Source: Acidimicrobiaceae bacterium (GTDB taxonomy: Bacteria > Actinomycetota > Acidimicrobiia > Acidimicrobiales > RAAP-2). From it: 45,603 nt of DNA. Below are positions 32,123 through 40,281 of the stretch, in pieces. The position numbers and the translations under genes are program-made. Position 1 is the first letter of the stretch, and every line of letters begins with the position of its first letter. The notes below the pieces were generated by a model. It was not told where the DNA came from. It did not search any database and saw only the letters and a program-made list of their open reading frames with translations. The stretch is taken from the NCBI GenBank assembly GCA_003133665.1, contig PKYK01000060.1, forward strand, positions 1 to 45,603. The letters run 5' to 3'.

Positions 32123-32129
32123 TGACTCG

Positions 32130-32951
32130 GTGGAACCAATTACCGCTTTAACCATCGCCGGGTCGGATTCCGGTGGTGGCGCCGGCATTCAGGCGGACCT
32201 GCGAACCTTCAGCGCGTTCGAAGTGCACGGTACGACGGCGGTGACGGCCATTACGGCCCAGAACACCGTCGGGGTCAGTGCGGTCTACGCCGTCGAGCCC
32301 GAACTCGTGGTCCAGCAGGTCATGGCGGTCCTGTCCGACTTCACCGTCCGGGCGGTCAAGACCGGGATGCTGGCCCAGCCCAGCACGGTTGAGGCCGTGG
32401 CCGAACTCGCCCGCGAGGGTCTGCTCCCCCATTTGGTGGTCGACCCGGTCTTGGTCTCCTCCACCGGGCACCGTCTCATGGACGAGGGCGGGGTGCGGGC
32501 GTATCGCGAGGCGCTCTTGCCCTTCGCCACCATCATCACGCCGAACCTTCGCGAGGCGGCGGTCCTGTGCGAGGTTGACGTCCGTGACGTCACGACGCAC
32601 GACGACATGCTGATTCTGGCCAATGCCCTCCTCGTCTACGGACCTCGTTACGTCCTGGTGAAGGGCGGTCACTTCACCGAGGCGACCTTCACCGAGCGTC
32701 GGGCGCCCGACATCTTGGTCAGTGCCGACGAAATGGTGATCTTCGACGCGCTTCGAGTCGACACGACAAATGACCACGGCACGGGCTGCTCGCTTTCCGC
32801 GGCCATCGCCGCCGGACTGGGTCTCGGCCGCTCGGTCAACGATGCGACTCGTGACGCCAAGTCATTCGTGCTGGCGGCGCTGATAAGCGCCGCGTCATGG
32901 CACCTTGGCCGGGGGCATGGTCCTATCGACCACCTAGGCTGGAATCGATGA
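32130..32951 (+). CDS. thiD: Hydroxymethylpyrimidine(-phosphate) kinase
   Basis: Phosphorylates HMP and HMP-P to HMP-PP for thiamine synthesis. 273 residues. Seen: [25 protein letters not shown] at the start, [32 protein letters not shown], and the ATP/anion-hole signature [20 protein letters not shown]. Divergent from thiG, so both arms of thiamine synthesis meet here. The next gene's ATG overlaps its stop. Confidence 0.95.
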   Translation: MEPITALTIAGSDSGGGAGIQADLRTFSAFEVHGTTAVTAITAQNTVGVSAVYAVEPELVVQQVMAVLSDFTVRAVKTGMLAQPSTVEAVAELAREGLLPHLVVDPVLVSSTGHRLMDEGGVRAYREALLPFATIITPNLREAAVLCEVDVRDVTTHDDMLILANALLVYGPRYVLVKGGHFTEATFTERRAPDILVSADEMVIFDALRVDTTNDHGTGCSLSAAIAAGLGLGRSVNDATRDAKSFVLAALISAASWHLGRGHGPIDHLGWNR

Positions 32952-33508
32952 ACGAGCAGGTCAAGCCCCCGCTGACCACCACCACGAGCATCCTGCCGGC
33001 GATGGCGGTGTTGGGCATCGCGGTCGTGACCTTGGTGATCTTTCTCGCGATCAACCTCATCGCGAATCCCACGGTGAAATCGACTCCCACCACGATTCCG
33101 ATCATCGTGGGAAGTCTCAACACCCAAGACGGAAGTGTCCTGCTGGCCGGTTGCCAACAGGCGGGCAACCCCCCGGCCGATATCGCAACCGCCCTTCTGG
33201 TACCGGCCACGACCCAAGCCACCGCACCCACGGTCCACCCCAACGGAGGCGCCGGCGACTACGACTGTCTTCGTACCCTCGTCACACGTGCCACGTCGGG
33301 CGAACTGCTCGGGTACTACACCGCACAGCTCCAGGCTCGGGGATGGAATCTCTTCTCCCACGGGTCCAGCAGCGGCGCCCCGCAACTGCTTTTCCAGAAG
33401 GCCGGTTCGGACACGTTCTACTGGATAGTCGGCATCACGGTCACCGCTCGACACGGCGCCACGTCGTACTGGACGTACCGGATCTACCAGAATTCAAGCG
33501 CGATCTAG
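32948..33508 (+). CDS. Membrane-anchored hypothetical protein
   Basis: 186 residues: a short N-terminus, one transmembrane helix (about 15-39), then an extracytoplasmic part with two Cys (LLAGCQQ and DYDCLRTL) and a C-terminal domain (LLGYYTAQLQARGWNLF...LFQKAGSDTFYWIVGITV) resembling the small alpha/beta modules of actinobacterial envelope proteins. No function assigned. The ATG overlaps the thiD stop (ATGA). Its last 15 bases overlap the convergent glycosyltransferase gene. Confidence 0.75.
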   Translation: MNEQVKPPLTTTTSILPAMAVLGIAVVTLVIFLAINLIANPTVKSTPTTIPIIVGSLNTQDGSVLLAGCQQAGNPPADIATALLVPATTQATAPTVHPNGGAGDYDCLRTLVTRATSGELLGYYTAQLQARGWNLFSHGSSSGAPQLLFQKAGSDTFYWIVGITVTARHGATSYWTYRIYQNSSAI

Positions 33509-34762
33509 CACCAGTTCCGGGGTCTTCACCGGCTGGTCGAAGCAGACCCACGACCACAACCCGAAATTGAGCGGATAGATGACGTAGCCAATGCGTGTCG
33601 ACGACGCCGCGCAAATCATCGCGCCAAAGGCAACGGCCAGAAGCCCCAGGAGCTGGGAAAGCGACAGTGGCCAGTGGCGGCGAAGATACTTCGCCGCGAA
33701 GTACCCGCCAATCACCAGGATCACCGGCGCCAGCAGATGACCAAGCGGTGCCCACAACACCGTCAGCATGTGCCCGGGCAGCGGGCTCGCCGCCGGCGAC
33801 CGCACGCCCGCGAGTCCGAGGGGGAACGCGAAGACATTCGACATGAACGCCCACGGCGCGTGCACGGCGAAGGGTGCGATGGAAACGACCACAATGGCCC
33901 CGATAATCAGTGCGACTTTCTTCCACGCGCTTCGACCGCTCTTTTCGCGCGTGACCAGTAGCGAGCCGACGGCGAGGGGCCACGCGGTCAACTTCATCGC
34001 CGCGGCCAGGGCGAGGCTGACGCCCGCCACGTAACTTGATCTTCGCTGCAGCGCCGCGACGCCGAGCAACAGCAGGGCCAATATCGGCATGTCGTCGCCG
34101 CCCGTCGCCAGGAAGAGCGCGCCGGTCGGCAGCGCCAGGAGTAATTGGGCCACGCGTATCTTCTTTGATCGCGACGCCCGCAGCATGAACAGAGCGAGCC
34201 CGCCCACCAGCATCGTCATGAGGGTCATGACGATGCGCGCGTCAGTGAGACCCGCGCTCTTGCCGGTCTCGGCGGACGGCAGGCCGAAGACGCTCATGAG
34301 GGGAAAATACGGAAAGAACGACTCGTAGGCCGGAATGCCCGGTACGGCGTCGACAATCTTCCCGTGCACCACGTAGGTGCGGTAGGGGTCCTGGCCGTTG
34401 ATGAGGTTCCTCGCCGACCGAACGATCACCGAGACTTCTGGCTGGGCCTGACGCCAGCGCGCCTCGAGGGCCAGGGGCATTGCGACCGCGCCGAGCATGA
34501 CGATCGTGAGCATCACAATCCGTACGACGTTTGTCTTACGAATCACGCGCCGTCCGAGAAACCAAGCGACGAGCGCTACGGCTGCGTACGGTGCGGCGGC
34601 GAGGTAGCCCCAGTGCCACTGAGCGGCCTCGCGGGACTCCCATCCGAGGCCTAGCGCGAAAACGGCCGACAGGCCGTAGAGGATCGCGTCGCTGTGCAGT
34701 CCATGAAGTGCAGTCCACCAGTTTACGGAACGAGCGCGCGCGTTAGAGAGCCGTACCAACAC
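33494..34762 (-). CDS. GT87/DUF2029-like polytopic membrane glycosyltransferase
   Basis: 422 residues with about ten hydrophobic spans. Seen: after the first spans, RSARNLINGQDPYRTYVVHG and a FFPYFPLMSVFGLP segment, where the GT87 family has its DPY-containing loop and acidic catalytic region, then GDDMPILALLLLG and a long run of helices. GT87 enzymes use polyprenyl-phosphate sugars (mannosyl or arabinosyl) on the outer face of the membrane. Acceptor unknown. GTG start six bases after TACACT. Confidence 0.75.
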   Translation of the reverse strand: MLVRLSNARARSVNWWTALHGLHSDAILYGLSAVFALGLGWESREAAQWHWGYLAAAPYAAVALVAWFLGRRVIRKTNVVRIVMLTIVMLGAVAMPLALEARWRQAQPEVSVIVRSARNLINGQDPYRTYVVHGKIVDAVPGIPAYESFFPYFPLMSVFGLPSAETGKSAGLTDARIVMTLMTMLVGGLALFMLRASRSKKIRVAQLLLALPTGALFLATGGDDMPILALLLLGVAALQRRSSYVAGVSLALAAAMKLTAWPLAVGSLLVTREKSGRSAWKKVALIIGAIVVVSIAPFAVHAPWAFMSNVFAFPLGLAGVRSPAASPLPGHMLTVLWAPLGHLLAPVILVIGGYFAAKYLRRHWPLSLSQLLGLLAVAFGAMICAASSTRIGYVIYPLNFGLWSWVCFDQPVKTPELVLDRA

Positions 34763-34768
34763 GCTCCA

Positions 34769-34774
34769 AGTGTA
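34769..34774 (-). promoter_or_regulatory. Leaderless -10 for the GT87-like gene
   Basis: TACACT on the minus strand, six bases (TGGAGC) before the GTG at 34762. Confidence 0.55.
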
Positions 34775-34829
34775 GTTACCGTCTCTGGCCGAACTCCGAT
34801 TTGACCAAACCGCCGCCGGCGCTGCCTCA

Positions 34830-35627
34830 TTACCCTTCCGGCTTCGCCGAGGCTCGCCGCACCGGGTAGAGCGTCACGGGAGGTAACCGTGAATCGAGGA
34901 AGTGCCGAATGATCCGGACACTCTCTTTCGTCCGTTCCTTCAAGACCGCGTGCGAGGTGCCCGGCACGATGGCGAGCTGCGATTCGGGCAGGGCCTCGTA
35001 CATCGAGCACGTGTGCGACAGCGCTATGACCTCGTCGTCCCCCGCCATCACCAACACCGGGACATGGATATTGGCGAGATTCGATGTGCGCAGAATTGGT
35101 TCGGAGGCGAACATTTCGAGCGTCTTCTCCACCACTTCGCGAGCGTGGCGTCGTCCATCCGGCGATCGCTTGCCGAACTTCTTGGCCCACTTGGCAAACT
35201 CCTTGCCCGCAAAATCAATTGGCGGGGTTGAAACCAGTCCGCTGTAGTGGTAGTTGGCGCCCACCACGACGACCCGCTTGACCAAATCCGGACGACGCAT
35301 CGCGACCAGCAGCGCGACTATGCCGCCGTCACTGTAACCAATGAGATGGGCGGGCTTGCCCAGGTACTCGAGGAATGCAATCGTCTCGTTCGCCATGGCG
35401 TTGTAGTGGAACGGCTCATCGGTGTCGGCGGTGCGCCCATGACCACGACGGTCGAAAGCCGCGATGCGGTAGTACTTCTCGAGGCGGGGACCGATCGAGC
35501 GCAGCAGGCTCGCACTGCTACTCATCCCCCCGTGCAGCAACACGACGGTCGGTCGCTTCTTCCGCTTCTTAGGCCTTTTGCCTATCGAAACCCACGTTCG
35601 ATGACCGTTTAGCTTTATCTTCGCCAT
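34830..35627 (-). CDS. Alpha/beta-fold hydrolase
   Basis: 265 residues. Seen: VVLLHGGMSSSAS (oxyanion hole), FDRRGHGRTADT, the nucleophile elbow LIGYSDGGIVAL with catalytic Ser, VLVMAGDDEV with the acid, and GTSHAVL with the His. The N-terminus is unusually basic (GKRPKKRKKRPT). Substrate unknown; such enzymes range from esterases to C-C hydrolases. ATG start seven bases after TACGAT, divergent from the reductase gene. Confidence 0.88.
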   Translation of the reverse strand: MAKIKLNGHRTWVSIGKRPKKRKKRPTVVLLHGGMSSSASLLRSIGPRLEKYYRIAAFDRRGHGRTADTDEPFHYNAMANETIAFLEYLGKPAHLIGYSDGGIVALLVAMRRPDLVKRVVVVGANYHYSGLVSTPPIDFAGKEFAKWAKKFGKRSPDGRRHAREVVEKTLEMFASEPILRTSNLANIHVPVLVMAGDDEVIALSHTCSMYEALPESQLAIVPGTSHAVLKERTKESVRIIRHFLDSRLPPVTLYPVRRASAKPEG

Positions 35628-35634
35628 GCCAGTA

Positions 35635-35640
35635 ATCGTA
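35635..35640 (-). promoter_or_regulatory. Leaderless -10 for the hydrolase gene
   Basis: TACGAT on the minus strand, seven bases before the ATG at 35627. Confidence 0.5.
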
Positions 35641-35667
35641 TTCGCTGGGCGTTGAGATTTCGGGTTC

Positions 35668-35673
35668 TATCCT
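35668..35673 (+). promoter_or_regulatory. Leaderless -10 for the AcuI-like gene
   Basis: TATCCT, six bases (TTTCGC) before the GTG at 35680. Confidence 0.55.
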
Positions 35674-35679
35674 TTTCGC

Positions 35680-36681
35680 GTGAGAGCATTCGTAATCAGC
35701 GAGGTTGACGGCGTCTTGAGCACCGCGGTGAGCAGCGTCGACCTGGCGCCCCTCCAACCGTCCGACGTTCTCGTGAGGGTGGACTACAGCGGCGTCAACT
35801 TCAAGGACGCACTGGTGGCCGCGGCACCCAGTCGCGTACGCCGGGTGGCCACCCTGATCGGCGGCGTCGATGCCGCGGGCACCGTCGCGGACTCGCCGAA
35901 TACCTCATTTCCCGCGGGAACCCGCGTGGCGGTGCACGGCGGCGACCTCGGAGTGGCCCGCGACGGTGGCTTCGCCGAGTTCGTCTACGCCCCCGCCCGA
36001 TTCCTCAGCAGCCTCCCGGCGACGATCAGCACGCGCGACGCCATGGTGATCGGCACGGCCGGGTTCACCGCCATGGCCAGTGTGCTCGCACTCGAATCGA
36101 ATGGTCTTCGAAAAGGCAACGAGGTCCTGGTGACCGGCGCCACCGGCGGTGTCGGATCCATTGCGGTGACCTTGCTCGCCAACTTGGGGTACCTGCCGGT
36201 CGCCTCGACGGGTTCGAGCCACGAAACGGCGTGGCTCCACGAGCGAGGTGCCGTCCGCGTCATCGGTCGCGGTGACATCAGTGACCGGCTCGATCGGGTT
36301 CTCGGCAGCGAACGGTGGGCCGGGGCAATTGACTGCGTGGGTGGCGACACCTTGAACCAGATTCTGCGAAGCCTGCGTTACGGCGGCGCGGTCGCGGCCA
36401 GTGGTCTGGTGGCCAGCGCCGAACTGAAGACGACCGTCTATCCCTTCATCACTCGGGCCGTCAGTCTGCTCGGCATCGATGCGGTCGAAGCGACCGCCAC
36501 TACTCGCCAGATCGTCTGGGCGGCGCTCGGAAACCTGGCGACGCGGATCGACTTCACCCCGTTGATTGACCGGGAGATCCAGATGGAGGATCTGCCTGAC
36601 GCGTTCGAGTCGATTAGAAATGGCTCAACCCGGGGCCGAATCCTGGTGAATCCAACCCCGGGCCAAACGGTTCGACGATGA
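35680..36681 (+). CDS. AcuI/YhdH-family NADPH-dependent reductase (MDR superfamily)
   Basis: 333 residues, zinc-free medium-chain reductase. Seen: VDYSGVNFKDALVA, GVDAAGTVADS, the cofactor motif VLVTGATGGVGSIAVTLLANLGY, DCVGGDTLNQILRSLRYGGAVAASGLV, and IDFTPLIDREIQMEDLPDAFE. The family includes acrylyl-CoA reductase and quinone reductases; the exact substrate is not visible. One base separates its stop from that of the convergent permease. Confidence 0.88.
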   Translation: MRAFVISEVDGVLSTAVSSVDLAPLQPSDVLVRVDYSGVNFKDALVAAAPSRVRRVATLIGGVDAAGTVADSPNTSFPAGTRVAVHGGDLGVARDGGFAEFVYAPARFLSSLPATISTRDAMVIGTAGFTAMASVLALESNGLRKGNEVLVTGATGGVGSIAVTLLANLGYLPVASTGSSHETAWLHERGAVRVIGRGDISDRLDRVLGSERWAGAIDCVGGDTLNQILRSLRYGGAVAASGLVASAELKTTVYPFITRAVSLLGIDAVEATATTRQIVWAALGNLATRIDFTPLIDREIQMEDLPDAFESIRNGSTRGRILVNPTPGQTVRR

Positions 36682-36682
36682 C

Positions 36683-38170
36683 TTACTCGTCGGCGACGAT
36701 TGAACCCACCCGATCGCCAATGCCGGGGTCACGGCTGACGAGGGCGACGGCGTAGACAATCGCGACCACGAGAAACACCAACGCGGCCCACGGGAACCAG
36801 TCGTACGGCGTTGGCTGGCCCGGCTTGGTGAGGTAGTACAGAGGCACTCCAATGGTGATCAGTCCAAGAATCGGCAGTACTGCATGGCGGAACCAATTGA
36901 AGAGGTCCGGGTGATGCTTCTGGTAGTAGAACGGCAGCGCAAGATTGCTGAGGGCGTACACCACCAGAACCAAGATGGTGCCAAACGTCGACGACTCGAA
37001 GAAGAAGTTGAATGCGCTCATCGAGCCCGACGTGCTGTGTCCTCCGAAGATGTGACCCAGGCCCCAAACTCCGATGATCAAGAGCGCCAGCCCCAAGAAG
37101 AGGAACAGCGCATTGACCGGCGTGCGATGCTTGCCGTCCACCTTGCCGATGAACTTCGGGAGCAGCCCTTCACGCCCGGCATTGAAGATCAGACGCGCCT
37201 GGGAGTTGGTACCGGCAATCAAGGCTCCGAGGGTCGAGGTCATTCCCGCCAAGAATCCTAGGAACGCCATGAAGGCCAACACGCCGTGCGCGACCGTTAG
37301 GAACGGCACGGTTGCGGTGCCCAGTTTGTCCACATTGTTCGAGAAACCGACCACCGTCGCGTACGCAAAGAGCACGTAGCTCGCCGTCATGATGGCGATG
37401 GACATGAAGACGGCCTTGGGAACATTCTTGCGCGGGTTGTTGGTCTCTTCTGCCAACGCGGCCGAATTCTCCCACCCGATGAAGAGGTAGATCGCCAAGG
37501 GGAATGCCAGCGCCAGTCCTTTGAATCCATTGTGAATGTTCTTCGGATTGAAGGGGCCAGCGGTGAGGTGGCCGTGGAACTTGATCAGGGCCGCGATGCT
37601 CACGATCAATAGGACTGCCATCTCAAAGGCGAAGAAGAGACCCGCCACCTTCGTGGAGATTTTAATTCCTCGAATCATCATGAAGACTGCGAAGCACAAG
37701 AAGACGACGGTCCAGATGAACCACGGAATGCTCTTCAGGCCCGACACGTTGTAGTTCTGGAGCAGATACTGGAAGAATCCGCCAACAATCGCTACGACCG
37801 ACGCCATGGCGGCGATGTAACCCGCACCCGTGAGCAGCGCGGTGGTCACTCCCGCTTGGCCACCAAAGGTCTTGCCGATGAATGTTATGAACCCACCCGT
37901 CGAAGGGATCACCTTGGTGAACTCCGACAGGGTGTTGCCCAGGAATGCGATTGCAATACCGGCGGCGACGATGACCAGCGGTGAGGCCAAGCCGGTCGTG
38001 ATCGCAAGGAAGCCGAACCCGAAGTAGAAGCTCATGGCGGGACCGATGTTGGCCATCGTCGCCGCCGAGATGTCGAGGAGTCCCAGCACGCCTTGGCGCA
38101 GCCGCTCGTGTTCGCCACCGACCACTTCCAGTTTGGCTCCGAGTGAATCGGACGTGAAACCTTCGCTCAT
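36683..38170 (-). CDS. APC-superfamily amino acid permease
   Basis: 495 residues with about 12 membrane helices. Seen: LDISAATMANIGPAMSFYFGFGF in helix 1, the PSTGGFITFIGKTFGG segment after helix 2, FIGWENSAALAEETNNPRKNVPKAV (the conserved Glu-rich APC helix 6/loop), and TNSQARLIFNAGREGLLPKF. Transports an amino acid or polyamine by proton or substrate exchange; specificity not visible. It has a long leader with strong hairpins and an AGGGGG Shine-Dalgarno four bases before the ATG, unlike most genes here. Confidence 0.88.
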   Translation of the reverse strand: MSEGFTSDSLGAKLEVVGGEHERLRQGVLGLLDISAATMANIGPAMSFYFGFGFLAITTGLASPLVIVAAGIAIAFLGNTLSEFTKVIPSTGGFITFIGKTFGGQAGVTTALLTGAGYIAAMASVVAIVGGFFQYLLQNYNVSGLKSIPWFIWTVVFLCFAVFMMIRGIKISTKVAGLFFAFEMAVLLIVSIAALIKFHGHLTAGPFNPKNIHNGFKGLALAFPLAIYLFIGWENSAALAEETNNPRKNVPKAVFMSIAIMTASYVLFAYATVVGFSNNVDKLGTATVPFLTVAHGVLAFMAFLGFLAGMTSTLGALIAGTNSQARLIFNAGREGLLPKFIGKVDGKHRTPVNALFLFLGLALLIIGVWGLGHIFGGHSTSGSMSAFNFFFESSTFGTILVLVVYALSNLALPFYYQKHHPDLFNWFRHAVLPILGLITIGVPLYYLTKPGQPTPYDWFPWAALVFLVVAIVYAVALVSRDPGIGDRVGSIVADE

Positions 38171-38246
38171 GAATCCCCCTACGTTTTCCGAAGGTGCGAC
38201 TTACGCACCGCGCGGCGTTGCTGCCAACGCCACTACAGAACGTAGT
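38171..38246 (-). promoter_or_regulatory. Structured, possibly switching leader of the APC permease mRNA
   Basis: On the minus strand, CTACGTT (38245-38239) can pair with AACGTAG (38185-38179), enclosing two perfect hairpins: GGCGTTG/CAACGCC (38231-38214, loop GCAG) and GGTGCG/CGCACC (38209-38193, loop TAAGT). The 3' arm of the outer stem overlaps the first bases of the AGGGGG Shine-Dalgarno (38180-38175). The same CTAC can instead pair locally with GTAG at 38236-38233, so the two folds exclude each other. It looks like a cis-regulatory RNA; I do not recognise a known class. Confidence 0.55.
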
Positions 38247-38291
38247 TGAATCCAAGGCCCTCGTCACGGAACCCGCAATGGCGCCTTACGC

Positions 38292-38304
38292 AGCGGTAAC
38301 CGCT
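38292..38304. promoter_or_regulatory. 13-bp inverted repeat upstream of the APC leader
   Basis: AGCGGT-A-ACCGCT, a perfect 6-1-6 palindrome between the permease leader and the 3' end of the DUF4232 gene. It could be an operator for the permease; no promoter elements near it are convincing. Confidence 0.35.
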
Positions 38305-38308
38305 CGTG

Positions 38309-38893
38309 TTAGTAGAAAGGACTAACCCACACGCTGCCGTGGTTGCACGGCTGCGCAGGGTACGCGGGCGTGACGCTCACCGCAGACCCGTGCGCGGTCA
38401 GCTGAACCGCGATTGAGGTTGCCGAGCCACAGGTCTCAATTCCGCGCGGCACGTCAGAGTACGCCAGCGAGAACGTCGTCGATGACCCTTGATGCAACGA
38501 GAGGAGCGACGGTGCCAGATTGGCCTTCGCGTCGGTGAACTGAATTGGACTGTTGACCGTCGGCAGGTCCACCGTGGCCGACGGCAGGACCGATCCCGTG
38601 CGGTCCTGGAGCGTCAATGTCGGCCAGCCCTTGATCGCACAGGTTCCCGCAGTGGTCTTGATCAGCGAGATGCTGGCGTAGATCGTGCCGGCCGCTCCCT
38701 GGCCCTGATTGAAGACGCCACGGAAGTCGGTCCCCTGGCACGTTGTGCCGGTCGGTGAATTCGTCGTCGTGGTCGTTACCTGACTCGTCGTCGTGCTCGT
38801 CGTGGCGCTGCTGGGGCTGGCGACGTGGCGACTCAGTGTGTAAATGGCGACGAAGGCAAAGAAGATCGCGAGCGACTTGAGCGCTCGACTCAC
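38309..38893 (-). CDS. DUF4232-family secreted/anchored protein
   Basis: 194 residues: an N-terminal hydrophobic segment (about 6-22), a Ser/Thr linker (SSATTSTTTSQVTTTTTNSP), then a DUF4232 domain starting at CQGTDFRGVFNQGQGAAGTIYASISLI, with the family's Cys, GAAG and CAIKGWPTL features and a further Cys pair at ETCGS and QPCNHG. DUF4232 domains occur in actinobacterial envelope proteins of unknown role. The GTG overlaps the stop of the bifunctional nuclease gene (GTGA). Confidence 0.8.
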   Translation of the reverse strand: MSRALKSLAIFFAFVAIYTLSRHVASPSSATTSTTTSQVTTTTTNSPTGTTCQGTDFRGVFNQGQGAAGTIYASISLIKTTAGTCAIKGWPTLTLQDRTGSVLPSATVDLPTVNSPIQFTDAKANLAPSLLSLHQGSSTTFSLAYSDVPRGIETCGSATSIAVQLTAHGSAVSVTPAYPAQPCNHGSVWVSPFY

Positions 38894-39405
38894 TGGTTGA
38901 AATCCTCGGGCCGGATCGAGTCAAGGAACTGACGCAACTCCGCCACGAGTTCCGCTTCGGAGCGACCTTCGCCCTCGTCGCCGCCTTCGTCATCTTCGTC
39001 GTCAAGCTGCATGAACTTGCCCTCGGCGGCCATGAGGTCGTCATTGACGAGTATTGGCGCACCTACCCGCAGGGCCAACGCCACCGCATCGCTCGGACGA
39101 GCGCTGACTTCGATTTCGGTTCCCGCGCGCAGAATGCGAAGGTTGGCGTAAAACGTGTTGTTCTCGAGATTGGTAATCTCCACGGAAAACAGTTGAGCAC
39201 CGAGTGCACTGATGACGTTGCCGAGCAGATCGTGCGACATGGGCCGAGGCGTCTCGACGTTCTGGAGTGCGTACGCGATGGCGGTCGCCTCCGGGGCGCC
39301 GATGAAGATCGGCAGCACGCGACTGCCACCCACCTCTTCGAGCAAGAGCAGGGGCGTCGACGTACCCACGTCAACTCGTACGGCGCGCAGAATCACTTCA
39401 ACCAT
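38890..39405 (-). CDS. Bifunctional nuclease family protein (DUF151)
   Basis: 171 residues. Seen: PLLLLEEVGGSRVLPIFIGAPEATAIAYAL, SHDLLGNVISALG, NTFYANLRI, and SARPSDAVALALRVGAPI, all hallmarks of the DUF151 family to which mycobacterial Rv1829 belongs. Plant members have RNase and DNase activity; bacterial roles are not settled. The C-terminal about 45 residues are acidic. It lies just after the MerR and FHA genes as in mycobacteria but has its own TAGGCT hexamer six bases before the ATG. Confidence 0.93.
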   Translation of the reverse strand: MVEVILRAVRVDVGTSTPLLLLEEVGGSRVLPIFIGAPEATAIAYALQNVETPRPMSHDLLGNVISALGAQLFSVEITNLENNTFYANLRILRAGTEIEVSARPSDAVALALRVGAPILVNDDLMAAEGKFMQLDDEDDEGGDEGEGRSEAELVAELRQFLDSIRPEDFNQ

Positions 39406-39411
39406 GTATCC

Positions 39412-39417
39412 AGCCTA
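39412..39417 (-). promoter_or_regulatory. Leaderless -10 for the bifunctional nuclease gene
   Basis: TAGGCT on the minus strand, six bases (GGATAC) before the ATG at 39405. Confidence 0.55.
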
Positions 39418-39444
39418 GACCCCGCAACGCCAAAACGGGCTGCG

Positions 39445-40281
39445 TCAGCGCCCTTGACGCTCCAGCAGCATCCGCTCCAGCAGCACGGCCCGCAACGCCG
39501 CGACTTCCGAGGCGACCATGGCGGCGACTCGATGCGCCTCGTCGGACGAAAGCGGGCTTCCCGGCGATCGGAGCGGTTCGGTGAGATCGTCAATGACCCC
39601 GACTTCACGCTCCACGATGCGCCGCAACGGTCCCAGGAGTCGTCCGTCTGCGCCCCGGGCGAGCAGGGCACCGGCGCTTTGAGCGACCCGCACGTCAAAT
39701 TTCGTGAAGACCGTCTCGCCGGCGACGGTCGAAGGCGCCAGGAGCCCGAGGGCCATCAGCTGATTGACCGCGTGGGCGTCAAGGTCAGTCGTCTTCAAGA
39801 ACTCCTGGGTCGTCAGGTACTCCTTCGATCCATGAGCGCTCTTCGGGTCGGGCGTCGTCGCCGGGTCGGGAGCACTCGCCACCGATGGCGCGGCGGGCGC
39901 GACGGTCAGTGCGGCGCGTGGCGGGGACTCCGGCGTTGGCGAGGTGTCCTTCACTACCGCTGACACCGCGGTCGCCGTCGCGTCGCGTGCCGCGTGCCGC
40001 GCGACCGGGGTCGAAGGGCTGTCGTCCAGCAGTCCCTGCTCGACCAGACGCAGGCGAACGACCCGCAACGGAACGAATTCCTCCTGGGCTAGACGAATGG
40101 CTTCGTGCAGGCAGGCCACGTCGCGATCCGAGTAGAGCCGATAGCCCTTGCGGCTCCGACTGGGTTGGACCAGACCCTTGTCCTCGTAGTAGCGGATCTT
40201 GGACAACTCAATGTCGGGATAGTCCTTTCGCAAGAGCGTATGTACCTCGCCAATTCGCATCTTCCCCCCACTGACACTCAT
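39445..40281 (-). CDS. MerR-family regulator, FtsR/Rv1828-like
   Basis: 278 residues. N-terminal MerR domain: RIGEVHTLLRKDYPDIELSKIRYYEDKGLVQPSRSRKGYRLYSDRDVACL. A Pro/Ala-rich linker follows (about 95-150), then a second winged-helix-like region with YLTTQEFLKTTDLDAHAVNQLMALGLL and a helical C-terminus. This two-part layout matches mycobacterial Rv1828 and corynebacterial FtsR, which acts on ftsZ expression. The ATG at 40281 overlaps the FHA gene stop (ATGA), so regulator and FHA protein are co-translated. Confidence 0.88.
   Translation of the reverse strand: MSVSGGKMRIGEVHTLLRKDYPDIELSKIRYYEDKGLVQPSRSRKGYRLYSDRDVACLHEAIRLAQEEFVPLRVVRLRLVEQGLLDDSPSTPVARHAARDATATAVSAVVKDTSPTPESPPRAALTVAPAAPSVASAPDPATTPDPKSAHGSKEYLTTQEFLKTTDLDAHAVNQLMALGLLAPSTVAGETVFTKFDVRVAQSAGALLARGADGRLLGPLRRIVEREVGVIDDLTEPLRSPGSPLSSDEAHRVAAMVASEVAALRAVLLERMLLERQGR

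Noticed and set aside
32082..32129. TPP riboswitch between thiG and thiD
   Set aside because: The spacer is only 48 bases, both genes have leaderless-type starts, and no CUGAGA-type core is present.
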